From positions 14,040,789 to 14,104,788 of the forward strand of contig NC_089593.1 in the NCBI RefSeq assembly GCF_019320115.1: 64,000 nucleotides of DNA, read 5' to 3'. The notes beneath the pieces were generated by a model. The model saw only the letters and a list, made by a program, of their open reading frames with translations, did no database searches and was not told where the DNA came from. Origin of the DNA: Miscanthus floridulus. Lineage: Eukaryota > Streptophyta > Magnoliopsida > Poales > Poaceae. Shown here one piece after another: positions 45,686-57,100 of this stretch. Position 1 is the stretch's first letter, and each line of letters begins with the position of its first letter. Position numbers and translations under genes: made by a program.

Positions 45686-46906
45686 ATGGCTCCTGCATTT
45701 TTCAATGGTATTGATATGTTGTCTTCTCTAATATTATATCTATATTCATTTTATCTATATTTATATTCATGTTTCTTTGCATTCTACATTTATATATATT
45801 CTTATTCCTTGCATTCGATCTATATTTAATTATGTTGCCACATTTTACTTGGAAGAATTTTTTTGTGCATATATTTTATGTTCATATTTTTTTTGCTTTT
45901 TATCGATCAGGTGGTATGAACAACAGACCTCCCCCACCACAAGAACCAGGTTTCCACCCTGGCGATGAGCCATTCACTCCTAATGTGGCCATTCCACGGT
46001 TCTCTGTTCCAGCTATTGTATGAAATATTTTCCAACATCTTTTGTTTTTTGATGCTAGCAAATAAGTGTAATTAGTTTAATATCATTGTTGTATGCATAT
46101 ATGTCGCAGACTATATCCCTAATAGATTGGCTGCGAACAACACTTAGCTAGTTCTTTATCTCGGACATCATCGAGAACACGACATCTAATGCAAGTGGTC
46201 GGCTATGGACGTGTGAACTCAGTTTTTTTATCCCTATGAGGGGTTCAAATCATCGGAACCATATCCATGGGACGGAAATACAGAGCCCGGATGTGATAAG
46301 CGCCCAATTAAGTGCCGTGCGCATCTATTTAGAGGCACTTCGACGTATTTGCTATGATGTGCCTGATTTCTCGCACTTCAAGGCACTTGCTTTGAATGCT
46401 GGTGATATCCTTGTCCTGCAAGCAAGCGAATGGTTTGCAAGCTACAACCTTGCGGATGTGGTAAAATGGTCACTTATACCTGAGTCGTGGTTATTTATTA
46501 TTTATTATTGTAATAACATTCTCTAATTTTTTTTCTTCGTATGCAGATTGCGCTACAGAACCTTACCTATGCTGCATGTGGCTTGTGGGCCGTTCTAGAC
46601 CAAGCTACGGAGCAACTCGGGTACGATTGGGACTTCTATAATGGAAACCTCGGCCAGCTCACTATAAAAGGATGCCAGTACTGTATAAGGATTACTAACA
46701 GGGGCAGTGGTCGTTCAGTAGGTTACATCTATGGCCGACTATTCTTTTGGTATTGTGAGGCATGAGAGAGTGCACTCATACGGGCATTGGACTTCATCGA
46801 TACAAGCGGATACATAATCCGTGACATCAATTATCATATATGGCTACAGAGGCATGTTAGTGTGCATGGCCCGATCGATCCCGATAGTGATTCCGATAGT
46901 AATTAA
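45686..46906 (+). pseudogene. Unrecognised CACTA-2 accessory gene, four exons
   Basis: Exons 45686-45707, 45911-46017, 46110-46460 and 46547-46906 join in one frame at canonical GT-AG sites, for about 279 codons ending TAA. The N-terminus is Pro-rich (NNRPPPPQEPGFHPGDEPF). The middle has VRIYLEALRRICYDVPDFSH and LNAGDILVLQASEW. The C-terminal part has YDWDFYNGNLGQLTIKGCQY and VGYIYGRLFFWYCEA, and an Asp/Ser tail. Two in-frame stops are present, TAG at 46149 and TGA at 46763, each one C-to-T change from Gln and Arg. I do not recognise the family. Its own repeat cluster and TATA box suggest it was a real transposon gene before decay. Confidence 0.65.
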
Positions 46907-46989
46907 TGTTTATTTAGCTAGGTTTTTAAGGTTGTAGTTTAATTGGGTTCTAATTTTAATATGTACGGCTTTATGTGTTTAATTATTGT

Positions 46990-49900
46990 CATGCATGTAA
47001 TTCGTGTAATATTTGTTGGGCAATTAGAAATATACATTCCGGTGTCGCATTGGACTCAAAATTATTCTCATGCTTGCACGTGCCATGTGTGAAGGAAACA
47101 CTAAGTTTGGGATTTTCCGGAGATGGTTTGCTACTTTTTGATGTTTAATTGAATTTCCGTGCGACGAGACCGTTTAATTATAGGTTGAATTGAGTCTACC
47201 CATGAAAAGATCCGGAATGGTGCCAAACTTTTACACAGGATCTAATGTGCCCTAGGGATAAGAATTTTGTGGAGGTGGATGAAAAAATCTATTGGATCCA
47301 AGATGAAATTCACCCTCTTTTTGTCTCATTCAGCACACAAAAAAATATGATTACTAAAAAAATGATTAGAAAAATCTAAGATCCTGTGTGGGATCTTAAT
47401 TTAGGTGTACAAGCTTGCCAAAAAAATTTCAAGCCATTTTGACATAGGCGGAGTATACATGCTTCACAGAGGTGCATGTGTCCTTTCATCGAACCATGAC
47501 TATACACATAGGATATCAAGGTTTATGTGGTTCATATGCATTCCGATATTGTATTGGTCTCAAAATTATTCTCAGGCTTGCACGTGCCATGTGTGAAGGA
47601 AACACCAAGTTTGGGATTTTCCGGAGATGGTTTGCTACTTTCTGAGGTTTAATTGAATTTTCGCGTGACGAGACCGTTTAATTATAGGTTGAACTGAGTC
47701 TACCCACAAAAAGATCTAGAATGGTGCCAAACTTTTACACAGGATCTAATGTGCCCTAGGGATAAGAATTTTGTGGAGGTGGATGAAAAAATCTATTAGG
47801 TCCAAGATGAAATTTACCATCTTTTGTCTCATTCAGCACACAAAAAAATTTAATTAATAAAAAATGATTAGAAAACCTAAGATCTTGTGTGGGATCTTAA
47901 TTTGGGTGTACAAGCTTGTCAAAAAAATTTCAAGCCATTTTGACATAGGCGGAGTATACATGCTTCACAGAGGTACATGTGCCCTTTCATCGAACCATGA
48001 CTATACACATAGGATATCAAGGTTTATGTGGTTCATATGCATTCCGGTGTTGTATTGGTCTCAAAATTATTCTTAGGCTTGCACGTGCCATGTGTGAAGG
48101 AAAAACACCAAGTTTAGGATTTTTCAGAGATGGTTTGCTCCTTTCTGAGGTTTAATTGAATTTCCGCGCGATGAGACCGTTTAATTATAGGTTGAACTGA
48201 GTCTGCCCACAAAAAGATCCGGAATGGTGCCAAACTTTTACATAGGATCTAATGTACCCTAGGGATAAGAATTTTATGGAGGTGGATGAAAAAATCTATT
48301 GGGTCCAAGATAAAATTCACCCTCTTTTGTCTCATTCAGCACACAGAAAACTTTAATTAATAAAAAAATGATTAGAAAAACCTAAGATCTTGTGTGGGAT
48401 CTTAATTTGGGTGTACAAGCTTGCCAAAAAAATTTCAAACCATTTTGACATAGGCGGAGTATACATGCTTCAAAGAGGTACATATACCCTTTCATCGAAC
48501 CATGACTATACACATAGGTTATCAAGGTTTCTGTGGTTCATATGCATTCCGATGTTGTATTGGTCTCAAAATTATTCTCAGGCTTGCATCTGCCACGTGT
48601 GAAGGAAACACCAAGTTTTGGATTTTTCGGAGATGGTTTGCTACATTCTGAGGTTTAATTGAATTTCCACGCGACGAGACCGTTTAATTATTGGTTGAAC
48701 TGAGTCTACCCACTTAAAGATCCGGAATGATGCCAAACTTTTACATAGGATCTAATGTGACCTAGGGATAAGAATTTTGTGGAGGTGGATGAAAAAATCT
48801 ATTGGGTCCAAGATGAAATTCACCCTCTTTTGTCTCATTCAGCACACAAAAAAATATGATTACTAAAAAAATGATTAGAAAAATCTAAGATCCTGTGTGG
48901 GATCTTAATTTAGGTGTACAAGCTTGCCAAAAAAATTTCAAGCCATTTTGACATAGGCGGAGTATACATGCTTCACAGAGGTGCATGTGTCCTTTCATCG
49001 AACCATGACTATACACATAGGATATCAAGGTTTATGTGGTTCATATGCATTCCGATATCGTATTGGTCTCAAAATTATTCTCAGGCTTGCATGTGCCATG
49101 TGTGAAGGAGACACTAAGTTTGGGATTTTCCGGAGATGGTTTGCTACTTTCTGAGGTTTAATTGAATTTTCGCGTGACGAGACCGTTTAATTATAGGTTG
49201 AACTGAGTCTACCCACAAAAAGATCTGGAATGGTGCCAAACTTTTACACAGGATCTAATGTGCCCTAGGGATAAGAATTTTGTGGAGGTGGATGAAAAAA
49301 TCTATTAGGTCCAAGATGAAATTTACCATCTTTTGTCTCATTCAGCACACAGAAAAATTTAATTAATAAAAAATGATTAGAAAACCTAAGATCTTGTGTG
49401 GGATCTTAATTTGGGTGTACAAGCTTGTTAAAAAAATTTTAAGCCATTTTGACATAGGCGGAGTATACATGCTTCACAGAGGTACATGTGCCCTTTCATC
49501 GAACCATGACTATACACATAGGATATCAAGGTTTATGTGGTTCATATGCATTCCGGTGTTGTATTGGTCTCAAAATTATTCTCAGGCTTGCACGTGCCAT
49601 GTGTGAAGGAAAAACACCAAGTTTAGGATTTTTCAGAGATGGTTTGCTCCTTTCTGAGGTTTAATTGAATTTCCGCGCGATGAGACCGTTTAATTATAGG
49701 TTGAACTGAGTCTACCCACAAAAAGATCCGGAATGGTGCCAAACTTTTACATAGGATCTAATGTACCCTAGGGATAAGAATTTTGTGGAGGTGGATGAAA
49801 AAATCTATTGGGTCCAAGATGAAATTCACCCTCTTTTGTCTCATTCAGCACACAGAAAACTTTAATTAATAAAAAAATGATTAGAAAAACCTAAGATCTT

Positions 49901-50480
49901 GTGTGGGATCTTAATTTGGGTGTACAAGCTTGCCAAAAAAATTTCAAACCATTTTGACATAGGCGGAGTATACATGCTTCAAAGAGGTACATATACCCTT
50001 TCATCGAACCATGACTATACACATAGGTTATCAAGGTTTCTGTGGTTCATATGCATTCCGATGTTGTATTGGTCTCAAAATTATTCTCAGGCTTGCATCT
50101 GCCACGTGTGAAGGAAACACCAAGTTTTGGATTTTTCGGAGATGGTTTGCTACATTCTGAGGTTTAATTGAATTTCCACGCGACGAGACCGTTTAATTAT
50201 TGGTTGAACTGAGTCTACCCACTTAAAGATCCGTAATGATGCCAAACTTTTACACAGGATCTATTGTGATCTAGGGATAAGAATTTTGTGGAGGTGGATG
50301 AAAAAATCTATTGGGTTCAAGATGAAATTCACCCTCTTTTGTCTCATTCAGCACACAAAAAATATAATTAATAAAAAATGATTAGAAAAACCTAAGATCC
50401 TGTGTAGGATCTTAATTTGTGTGTACAAGTTTGCCAAAAAAATTTAAGCTATTTCGACATAGGAATACATATGCTTCTAT
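46990..50480. repeat. Tandem array of about 502-bp units with 1509-bp higher-order period
   Basis: The landmark GTGTACAAGCTTG recurs at 47405, 47906, 48411, 48914, 49415, 49920 and (diverged) 50421. The spacings are 501, 505, 503, 501, 505 and 501 bp. Units three apart are nearly identical, while neighbours differ more, so a three-unit block (501+505+503) was duplicated as a whole. Other fixed parts are CGACGAGACCGTTTAATTAT and GATAAGAATTTTGTGGAGG. Partial units flank the array. Each unit holds a frame of 60-77 codons, judged non-coding. Confidence 0.92.
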
Positions 50481-50519
50481 TTATTCAGTATATAAAAGAT
50501 TTTTTTAATATTTATAAAC

Positions 50520-50955
50520 ATCACTGTCGGTTTCAAAAAAACTGGCAGTGATGAGAAAAAACCGACAGTGATGCTTGTTACCACTGTCGGTTTATTTTGA
50601 AAACCGACAGTGATATATAAAAAATTATAAAATAATTATGCCAGCCCTCAGGTTTGAGCTCGGGTCTCGGGCTACAGAGTTCAAACACTTAACCGCTGCG
50701 CTAGTATAGGAAGTGTGCCAAGGTTTATTTATTTTATCCTTTTGACCTTTAGACCGCTTAATAAATTATAAAATTAAACCAAAAAAAATTAGGCTGCTCG
50801 GGATTCAAACACGGGTATCGGGGCTAAGTTGTGGGGTCTTAACTGTTGAGCCAGTAGGAGATATTCAAAAGAAGTAGAAAAGATAAGTTACTTATTCTGT
50901 AACCCCTACACGGAAATCACTGCCAGTTTAAAGAATGGCCCGACAGTGATGTCTA
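50520..50955. repeat. Internal terminal repeats and tRNA-like segments of CACTA-2
   Basis: Inverted CACTGTCGGTTT pairs lie at 50520-50615 and a diverged pair at 50915-50955. Between them, on the minus strand, lie two tRNA-like segments (50640-50705 and 50793-50862, the latter with GTTTGAATCCCGAGCAG). The second is nearly repeated at 52268-52337. Confidence 0.65.
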
Positions 50956-51320
50956 GAAGAGCAACAGTCCTGTTGGCCCCCTCGATCTCCGGTACGTAGC
51001 ATATCATATACTACGGTCTTCGTGACAACGAGACAATTACCAAGATGCATCGCCACATACAATCCAAGGGACGATGTAAGCAAAATGAGGTCATACAAAG
51101 CAACATCCAATATGTAAGCAAATAAAAATGAGGTCATGCAATGCAAGTATCAACCCAAGGTGATGATGATCAAACAAAGAATTCGACAACACGATTTTTT
51201 TAGCACAAGTAAATTATTACATCGACCTAAGACATTGATTAATCACTAGTGCTACTAATTACTACCGGTGCTACCGCATGCGTCGTCCCCCTGCTGTCGG
51301 TGCTCCTCTTCGCGCTTCTT
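50956..51320. other. Spacer or 3' region of the Glu-rich gene
   Basis: No gene is seen. A GATGAGGTCATGCAAT-like segment is duplicated (51085-51100 and 51129-51144). Confidence 0.4.
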
Positions 51321-51720
51321 TCATCGCTTAGCCCTGCGCCGGCGCCGTTCCGTGTCCATCGCGAGACGCCGCTCGGTCTCCTCCTCCTGGCGGTGGCACT
51401 CCTCCTCCTCCTCATGCCGGTGGCGCTCCTCGTGGCGGTGCTCCTCCTCCTTGGAGATCTCGACGGTGCGCTTCAGGATGCAGTCGTCGGTCTCCTTCTG
51501 TCTGATGGCGTGGAGGTGCCAGTCCTCCTCCTCCTTCCGAGCTGTCTCCAATGAGTTGAAGACGACCTCCTCCATCGGAAGAGGTTCTGGTTCCTCCTTC
51601 GATGCGGTCTCACGGTCCAGATCATCCTCGAGGTTCACCTCGAGGTTCGATTCAGACGACGGCATCGGTGGAGCTGGCATCGGGGGGGCGATGTGAGGAC
51701 GACGGGTTCAGCATCACTCA
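51321..51720 (-). pseudogene. Glu-rich coiled-coil protein of CACTA-2, one probable slip
   Basis: The minus-strand frame 51680-51321 encodes 119 residues, rich in Glu, Arg and His (EEEHRHEERHRHEEEEECHR) and ending RRRRRAKR. It is likely a charged helix or coiled coil. A better start is the ATG at 51720 (MSDAEPVVLTSPP). It is separated from the frame by one extra base in a run of seven G/C at about 51686-51692, so either a 1-bp slip or a sequencing error has split it. A TATA box lies about 130 bp upstream. It lies antisense to the other CACTA-2 genes. Function unknown. A low-complexity frame with no biological role is the alternative, but the promoter motif argues for a gene. Confidence 0.5.
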
Positions 51721-51845
51721 TGTTGTCTTCAAGCGGTGAGGCATTGTGGCGGCGGGTCGAGGGCCAGGGCGAGGTGTGCGTGGGAAGGGTGCTTCGCTTT
51801 CTTGACACACGGTGGTGCAATGGTGGCCGACTGTGCATGGGGCCT

Positions 51846-51857
51846 GGCTTATATATA
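51846..51857 (-). promoter_or_regulatory. TATA box for the Glu-rich minus-strand gene
   Basis: On the minus strand CCTATATATAAG, at a suitable distance from the ATG at 51720. Confidence 0.55.
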
Positions 51858-52394
51858 GGCGTGGAACTGATCACGGTGCAATAACTCGCACCCCTTGGAA
51901 GACGGAGCGCGCCTACGTTGGGAACCGGCGCGAGCAGCCGATGGACTCCTGGGTAAATGCGATGTCTCTTCATGGTGAACTGAAGGGCCATGACCAGTCC
52001 AAGGACTGGGTAAAACAGCGGCTCTTCATGGGAACCGCGCGACCAGCGTGGCCAGGGAGTTGAAGGGCCTACGCGCAAAGCAGGGACATATAATCACTCA
52101 AAGGAATAAATTCCTTCAAACTTTCTAAAATTAGGTGATAGCTCAATGGTTTGTGTGCTACTCTAGAACTTGTAGGCTTCGGTTCGATTTAGGGATGCGA
52201 CATATTTTTTTTTATCTTTTTGACCTTTAGACCGCTTAATAAATTATAAAATTAAACCAAAAAAATTAGGCCACTCGGGATTTGAACACGGGTATCGGGG
52301 GCTAAGTTGCGGGGTCTTAACCATTGAGCCAGTAGGAGGTATTCGAAAGAAGTGGAAAAGATAAGTTACTTATGCTGTAACCGCTACACGAAAA
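51858..52394. other. Spacer with tRNA-like segments
   Basis: A plus-strand tRNA-like segment lies at 52137-52200 (GATAGCTCAATGG and GGTTCGATTTAGG) and a minus-strand one at 52268-52337. No protein gene is supported. Confidence 0.45.
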
Positions 52395-52517
52395 TCACTG
52401 CCAGTTTAAAGAATGCCCCGGCAGTGATGTACCACCATCACTATCGGTTCCTACTAACAACCGGCAGTGATGTACCACCATCACTATCGGTTTCTAATTA
52501 GAACTGACAGTGATGAG
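52395..52517. repeat. CACTA-2 internal cluster of terminal repeats before the viroplasmin gene
   Basis: Three inverted pairs of CACTATCGGTT/AACCGGCAGTGATG-type repeats end seven bases before a TATA box. Confidence 0.88.
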
Positions 52518-52523
52518 GTCTAG

Positions 52524-52532
52524 TATAAAAGG
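52524..52532 (+). promoter_or_regulatory. TATA box of the viroplasmin-domain gene
   Basis: TATAAAAGG, followed by a GC-rich leader with three tandem 86-bp units (about 52586-52850) built on CTCCTCTTCTTCGACGC and CCGGAGCA. The leader ends in the ATG at 52892. Confidence 0.7.
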
Positions 52533-52891
52533 CCACCGCGGGTTGAAATTATCCAAATTTCAACCCCGCGCCAACCATTCCCCGCGCTCCTCTTCTTCGA
52601 CGCTGATGCCCGTGCACCGCCCCATGCCGGAGCACCTGTCCACCACCCCCGCGCCACCATTCCCAGCCCCGCGCTCCTCTTCTTCGATGCCGAAGCCTAT
52701 GCACTGCCCCACGCCGGAGCAACCATCCACCACCCCCCGCACCGCTGTTTCTAGCCCCGCACTCCTCTTCTTTGACGCCGACGCCCGTGCACCACCCCAC
52801 ACCGGAGCACTCCCCACGCCGTCCACCGCCCAACACCGGAGCACCGTTGAGGCCTTCAGGAGCGCGCACGGATAGCTGCTTTCCCACACCC

Positions 52892-53873
52892 ATGGTGAGT
52901 GCGTGGCTCACTACCCGCTAAGTGTTAGATGAAATGCCCCACGGTTGTTGTCTTCCCAATAGCAGCCAATTCCTATTCGATTGAGTTACATGTTGTTACT
53001 CCTTGGTTTAGCTATCCTTATATGTACATGTTACATAAACCAGTTAGTTTTTCCCTGAAGAGATTATGCTACCTACTGATTTAGAGAGGACCTAGTAATC
53101 ATGGCCCTAAACTGTTTAAGAACTATTGGTGTTATTTGCATGTTGTCGCAACAAGTTATTCCCTCGAGTCACAGCTAAGTGACCTTTTGCGATGTGTGCA
53201 GTCTAAGTATTTAAACATTGATCATCAACACCTCTTGACATAGTTAGATTGAATATGTGACAATGATATGAGCATATCTGTCTCGAATAGTAGTTGCATA
53301 ATATTATGATATCTTTGTACTTTGTAATTATTGCAAGCAATGGAAACTAGCAGTCAAAGGTACATGTTAATGACTGTGGATGTCTTATTTGTGACGATAG
53401 GGAGTGTTCTGTTTGTGTAAGAGTTAGATAAGAATTTCTGCTCTTGCTTAAATAAATTTAGTTTGAAATGTCAAGGATAAAGAACATTAAATAGATTTAG
53501 TTTGGTCATATAACTTGAATAATAACTCTTGTTCAGTGAGTTACCATTACCACTTACCACATGCCTAATTTACTTAAATGTATAGGCAACCATGGCATGG
53601 TATGTAGTGCATGTTGGTCACATGCCTGGGATTTATCGAACCTGGGAAGATTGTTATGCTCAAGTTAATCGCTACCCTGGTAATTTGCACAAAAAATACA
53701 ACACAGAAGCTGAAGCTTTGAGGGCCTACTATAGTCATCTGGCCTACCTTGCAAACCATGGGCAACTGGCCTACTATGGTCCAATGAATGCAAACCATGG
53801 CCATATGCTGGCACTAGAGATCGAAGAGAAGCCACCCGCCGGAGATGTGAAGATTAGGAGAATTGCTCCTTGA
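52892..53873 (+). CDS. Viroplasmin/RNase H1 N-terminal (Cauli_VI) single-domain protein
   Basis: The ATG at 52892-52894 is the last codon of exon 1, followed by GTGAGT. The intron ends in TATAG at 53585 and exon 2 (53586-53873) continues in frame to TGA, giving 96 residues (93 from the Met at 53592). Residues about 5-50 match the small domain that binds RNA-DNA hybrids in RNase H1 and occurs in caulimovirus viroplasmin: WYVVHVGHMPGIYRTWEDCY, QVNRYPGNLHKKYNTEAEAL. The catalytic RNase H domain is absent. A Tyr/His-rich tail follows. There is no stop or frameshift, unlike its neighbours. A terminal-repeat cluster and TATA box lie upstream. It may bind hybrids or double-stranded nucleic acid during transposition or silencing; that is inference. 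Confidence 0.78.
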
Positions 53874-54144
53874 TCTTGGAAAGATGTCATGCTTTTATTT
53901 ATGGCTACGGTCATCGCTTTTCTTATTTGGAAGTTGATGTAGGCTTAGTTTCGTAGAACAGTAGGTGGACTTTCTTGTATGTGGTCAATCAAACAATGAA
54001 TTTGTTCTAGGTGAACATATGCTATTATTTGACTTTGTTGTATGTGGACTTATTATTAGACTTTGCATTAAACATATTATATATATGAACATATGCTATT
54101 AGTAGTTGTCCGTGGCCAAAACTAACCACGATCATGTCATAGCC
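53874..54144. other. Intergenic DNA between the viroplasmin and TNPA-like genes
   Basis: AT-rich with GAACATATGCTATTA repeated twice (54013-54027 and 54087-54101). No gene. Confidence 0.45.
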
Positions 54145-57100
54145 ATGACTCATCGTCACCTGTTACCCCATCATCGAAGAACTGATCGGCAACAAGAAGC
54201 GGTTGATATCGCTGGGACGGGAGAGCTGCATGATCCGACAAATGGTGATAGTGTCAATCAGGTCGGTGAGAACAAGCAGCCATGGACCCTATTCGGCCTG
54301 CTCGATCTGGGTCAAAATGACCAAGATGGCCAGGTAACTTTGGTATCATGTCACTATGTAGCCACACACGCTAATCAATTGAGAGGGTCATAGCTTACTT
54401 GGTGTCTCTAGCAGGAGCCTCTGATGGTCGAGGAGCCAGAGGGTTCGGGTAGCAGGAAGGCCAGATCCAAGCGAGGCGTGTCAAAGATTTCTATTGGTAG
54501 GAATGCACACTGGCACATTACTGAGTTCGATGAATTTAGGGATCCACTCTCACCGCTTATAGCTTTGACCAAATATAAGACTATCCTTGGGCTACTTGTT
54601 AGGGACTTCATCCCAATTAAGTACAGGAAGTGGATTGGGAAAGATGATGACCGGTGGAGGGTTCTCGAAAGCGAGAAGGATTACATATGGGATGTCAAGA
54701 TCCTAGAGTATTTCACTTTCCCAATCGAGTATGATAGGGAGTTAGTCAAGAAAAAAGTAAAAGAAATCATGGGGACATGCTTTAAGAATTTCAAGGGGAC
54801 ATTGTACAAGAATTTTGTCCTCCAAAATAAAGAGCCAGATTTCGATGGGGGACAGTTTAGCAAGCAGAAGGACTTCTAGCAGGCTTTTAAGGAATATAGA
54901 TTATCCGAGGAATACTTAGAGCTAAGCAGGAAGAATAAGGAGAATTCACAGAAAGCGATGAATCCTCATCATCTCGGCTCTCGTGGCTACGCCAAAAAGA
55001 TGCCAGAATTTGAAGCAGAACTTCAAAAGATGGATCGCCTTGCTTAGGAATGCGTTCAGGTTGAGACCGCCGATTGGGAGCCCAGATCGGTATTATATGG
55101 TATGGGGAGAAATGTACGGCACGCCGAGGACGAGAGCTTTAGCTCCTCAAATCAACCCATGAGCGAACTCATCCAGAGGATCTTCTAGGTAACTGAGGAG
55201 GTGAGCCAAGGGACTCGCACTTCTAATAGGGAGAAAGACGTGCTCACCCAAGCACTCAGAACCAAGGAGCACCCTGATCGAACTATCAGAACCAATGTTG
55301 TTCCTTGGAAACTAGCATTCCCCCAAGAATCTAACACTTATCGGAGCCGCTTGAGGGGTAGAGCGGAACATGAGGCAGAGTATTTGAGGAGACTAAAAGA
55401 GATGGAAGATAGAATGGAAGCACGGATTGAGGCAACCGTTGAAGCATGAGTCATGCAAATTCTATCGTCCAAGAGGTCAGTAGTACCACAAAACCCTACT
55501 CCTATTGCCTTTAGCCCATAGTTTAGGGGTCGCAACAGCTGCGGATCGACCTCGCTCGATGAAGAAGAGGCGAATGTGCCTCATCCGGTGGACGACATCA
55601 CTGAACCCATCAATGTCTGGTTGTACATCCGTCAGGAATGGACAAAGGACAAGGTAGCGCTCGGCCAGGCCTGGCTTGCGGGAGACAGGATAATTAATGG
55701 TCACCCAATTCCACTAGGGTACGCTTGCATCACCATTGACAAAATACTTGATAAGAAGTATACCAAGATACCCATTGAGTACCCCATAGCGGAAGACAGG
55801 CCAAAACTTGATCAAAACAAGGGCTCTCAAGTCGCCTGGCGCAAGCGCTTCATTAAGCTTGACCATCAATTGTTCTCTGATGATGAGGACGACTGCGAGT
55901 CTTCGCCCACCCACGATGAGCACTCACCATCTCCCAACAGAGATCACTCCCCTCCTCATCCGGGGCCATCACCCCCGAGAAGATTGAGGTCTCCTTCTAT
56001 TCTTCCTCGTCCGACTCCATCTTCATCAGCCCCGAGAAAAGAGACTTCTCCTCCTCCTCCTCTATCTTCATCAGCACCGGGAAACATAATTCTCGTCGTC
56101 ATCCTCCTCCTCCACCTTAGCCCAAAACAAGATCAAGGACATCCTCGCAGTCGTAGAAAAGGTCCTTGGATTTGGTCGCTAATGCTCCCAAAGTGGACCA
56201 ACATAAAAGAAAAAGGCTGTTCAGTGGCAGCATTACCACCTTAATGAAAGACAAATTTACAGCACACATCTTGAAGGAAGATTGTGTTAGTTTCTTCAAT
56301 CTATGTGTCTCACTGCCTCCGTTTTTGTTGAAGTCCGAATTCAAAAGGCAAACATAGAATAAATACGCTACAACAGGAGACAAAGAAATACACAATAAAG
56401 ATTTAAGGAACATTATGAAGTTAGTCGAAGACAACCCTGATTTAACCATGGAAGAGGCCGCGAACATCTATTATGATGTACAAGGGACGGAAACACCGGC
56501 AATGAAGTATGAAAGGGGCAATCTTTTGGTTCCCGATCATCAGCCCAGTTACATGAATATTACATGGCTCAAGCAATAGAGACGGACGACTTTGGTTTTG
56601 AGGTTATTATCCGTTCGCCACATATTTTCCAATATCCTGAAGAAGAGAAGTTCGATGTCGAGTGAGAGTGCTTGTTCCAGCTATACCAGAAACGCTCTAT
56701 CGATGTTCAAATGTTGACACTGTGGACTATGTAAGTACCCTACATACAAGATATTACAATTAACTACTCTCTCAAGACACAAATTGTTAACTTTTGAGCA
56801 CTTCCCATGATTTTATGTAGGTGTATAGCAAAATTTTGTATTCTAAAAAGCAAATGGGATTACATAGGCTTCTTGGACCCCATGCGAGTCAATGAGAGGA
56901 CATGTCTAAGCCTCTATGGATGTGACGTGGAAGACCTGAAACAGAGATTGATTGTTGTTTTCGACGAATTCACGATGAAGAAGAAAACCCACATACTTCT
57001 AGCCTACAACTGCGAGTATGTGTTCTTGGCTTTTAATTTTATGCTTCTTTTTTTGTTAAGATTATTCGATAATTAGCATTCTATAATTGCAGCAACCATT

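Noticed and set aside
47405..50111. Six tandem plus-strand frames of 60-77 codons containing KKISSHFDIGGVYMLHRG
   Set aside because: They follow the 502-bp repeat period exactly, have no promoter or domain, and differ by changes that do not look constrained; treated as non-coding satellite.
16029..52337. tRNA genes at the tRNA-like segments
   Set aside because: Acceptor, anticodon and T stems are too imperfect; reported only as tRNA-like repeats.
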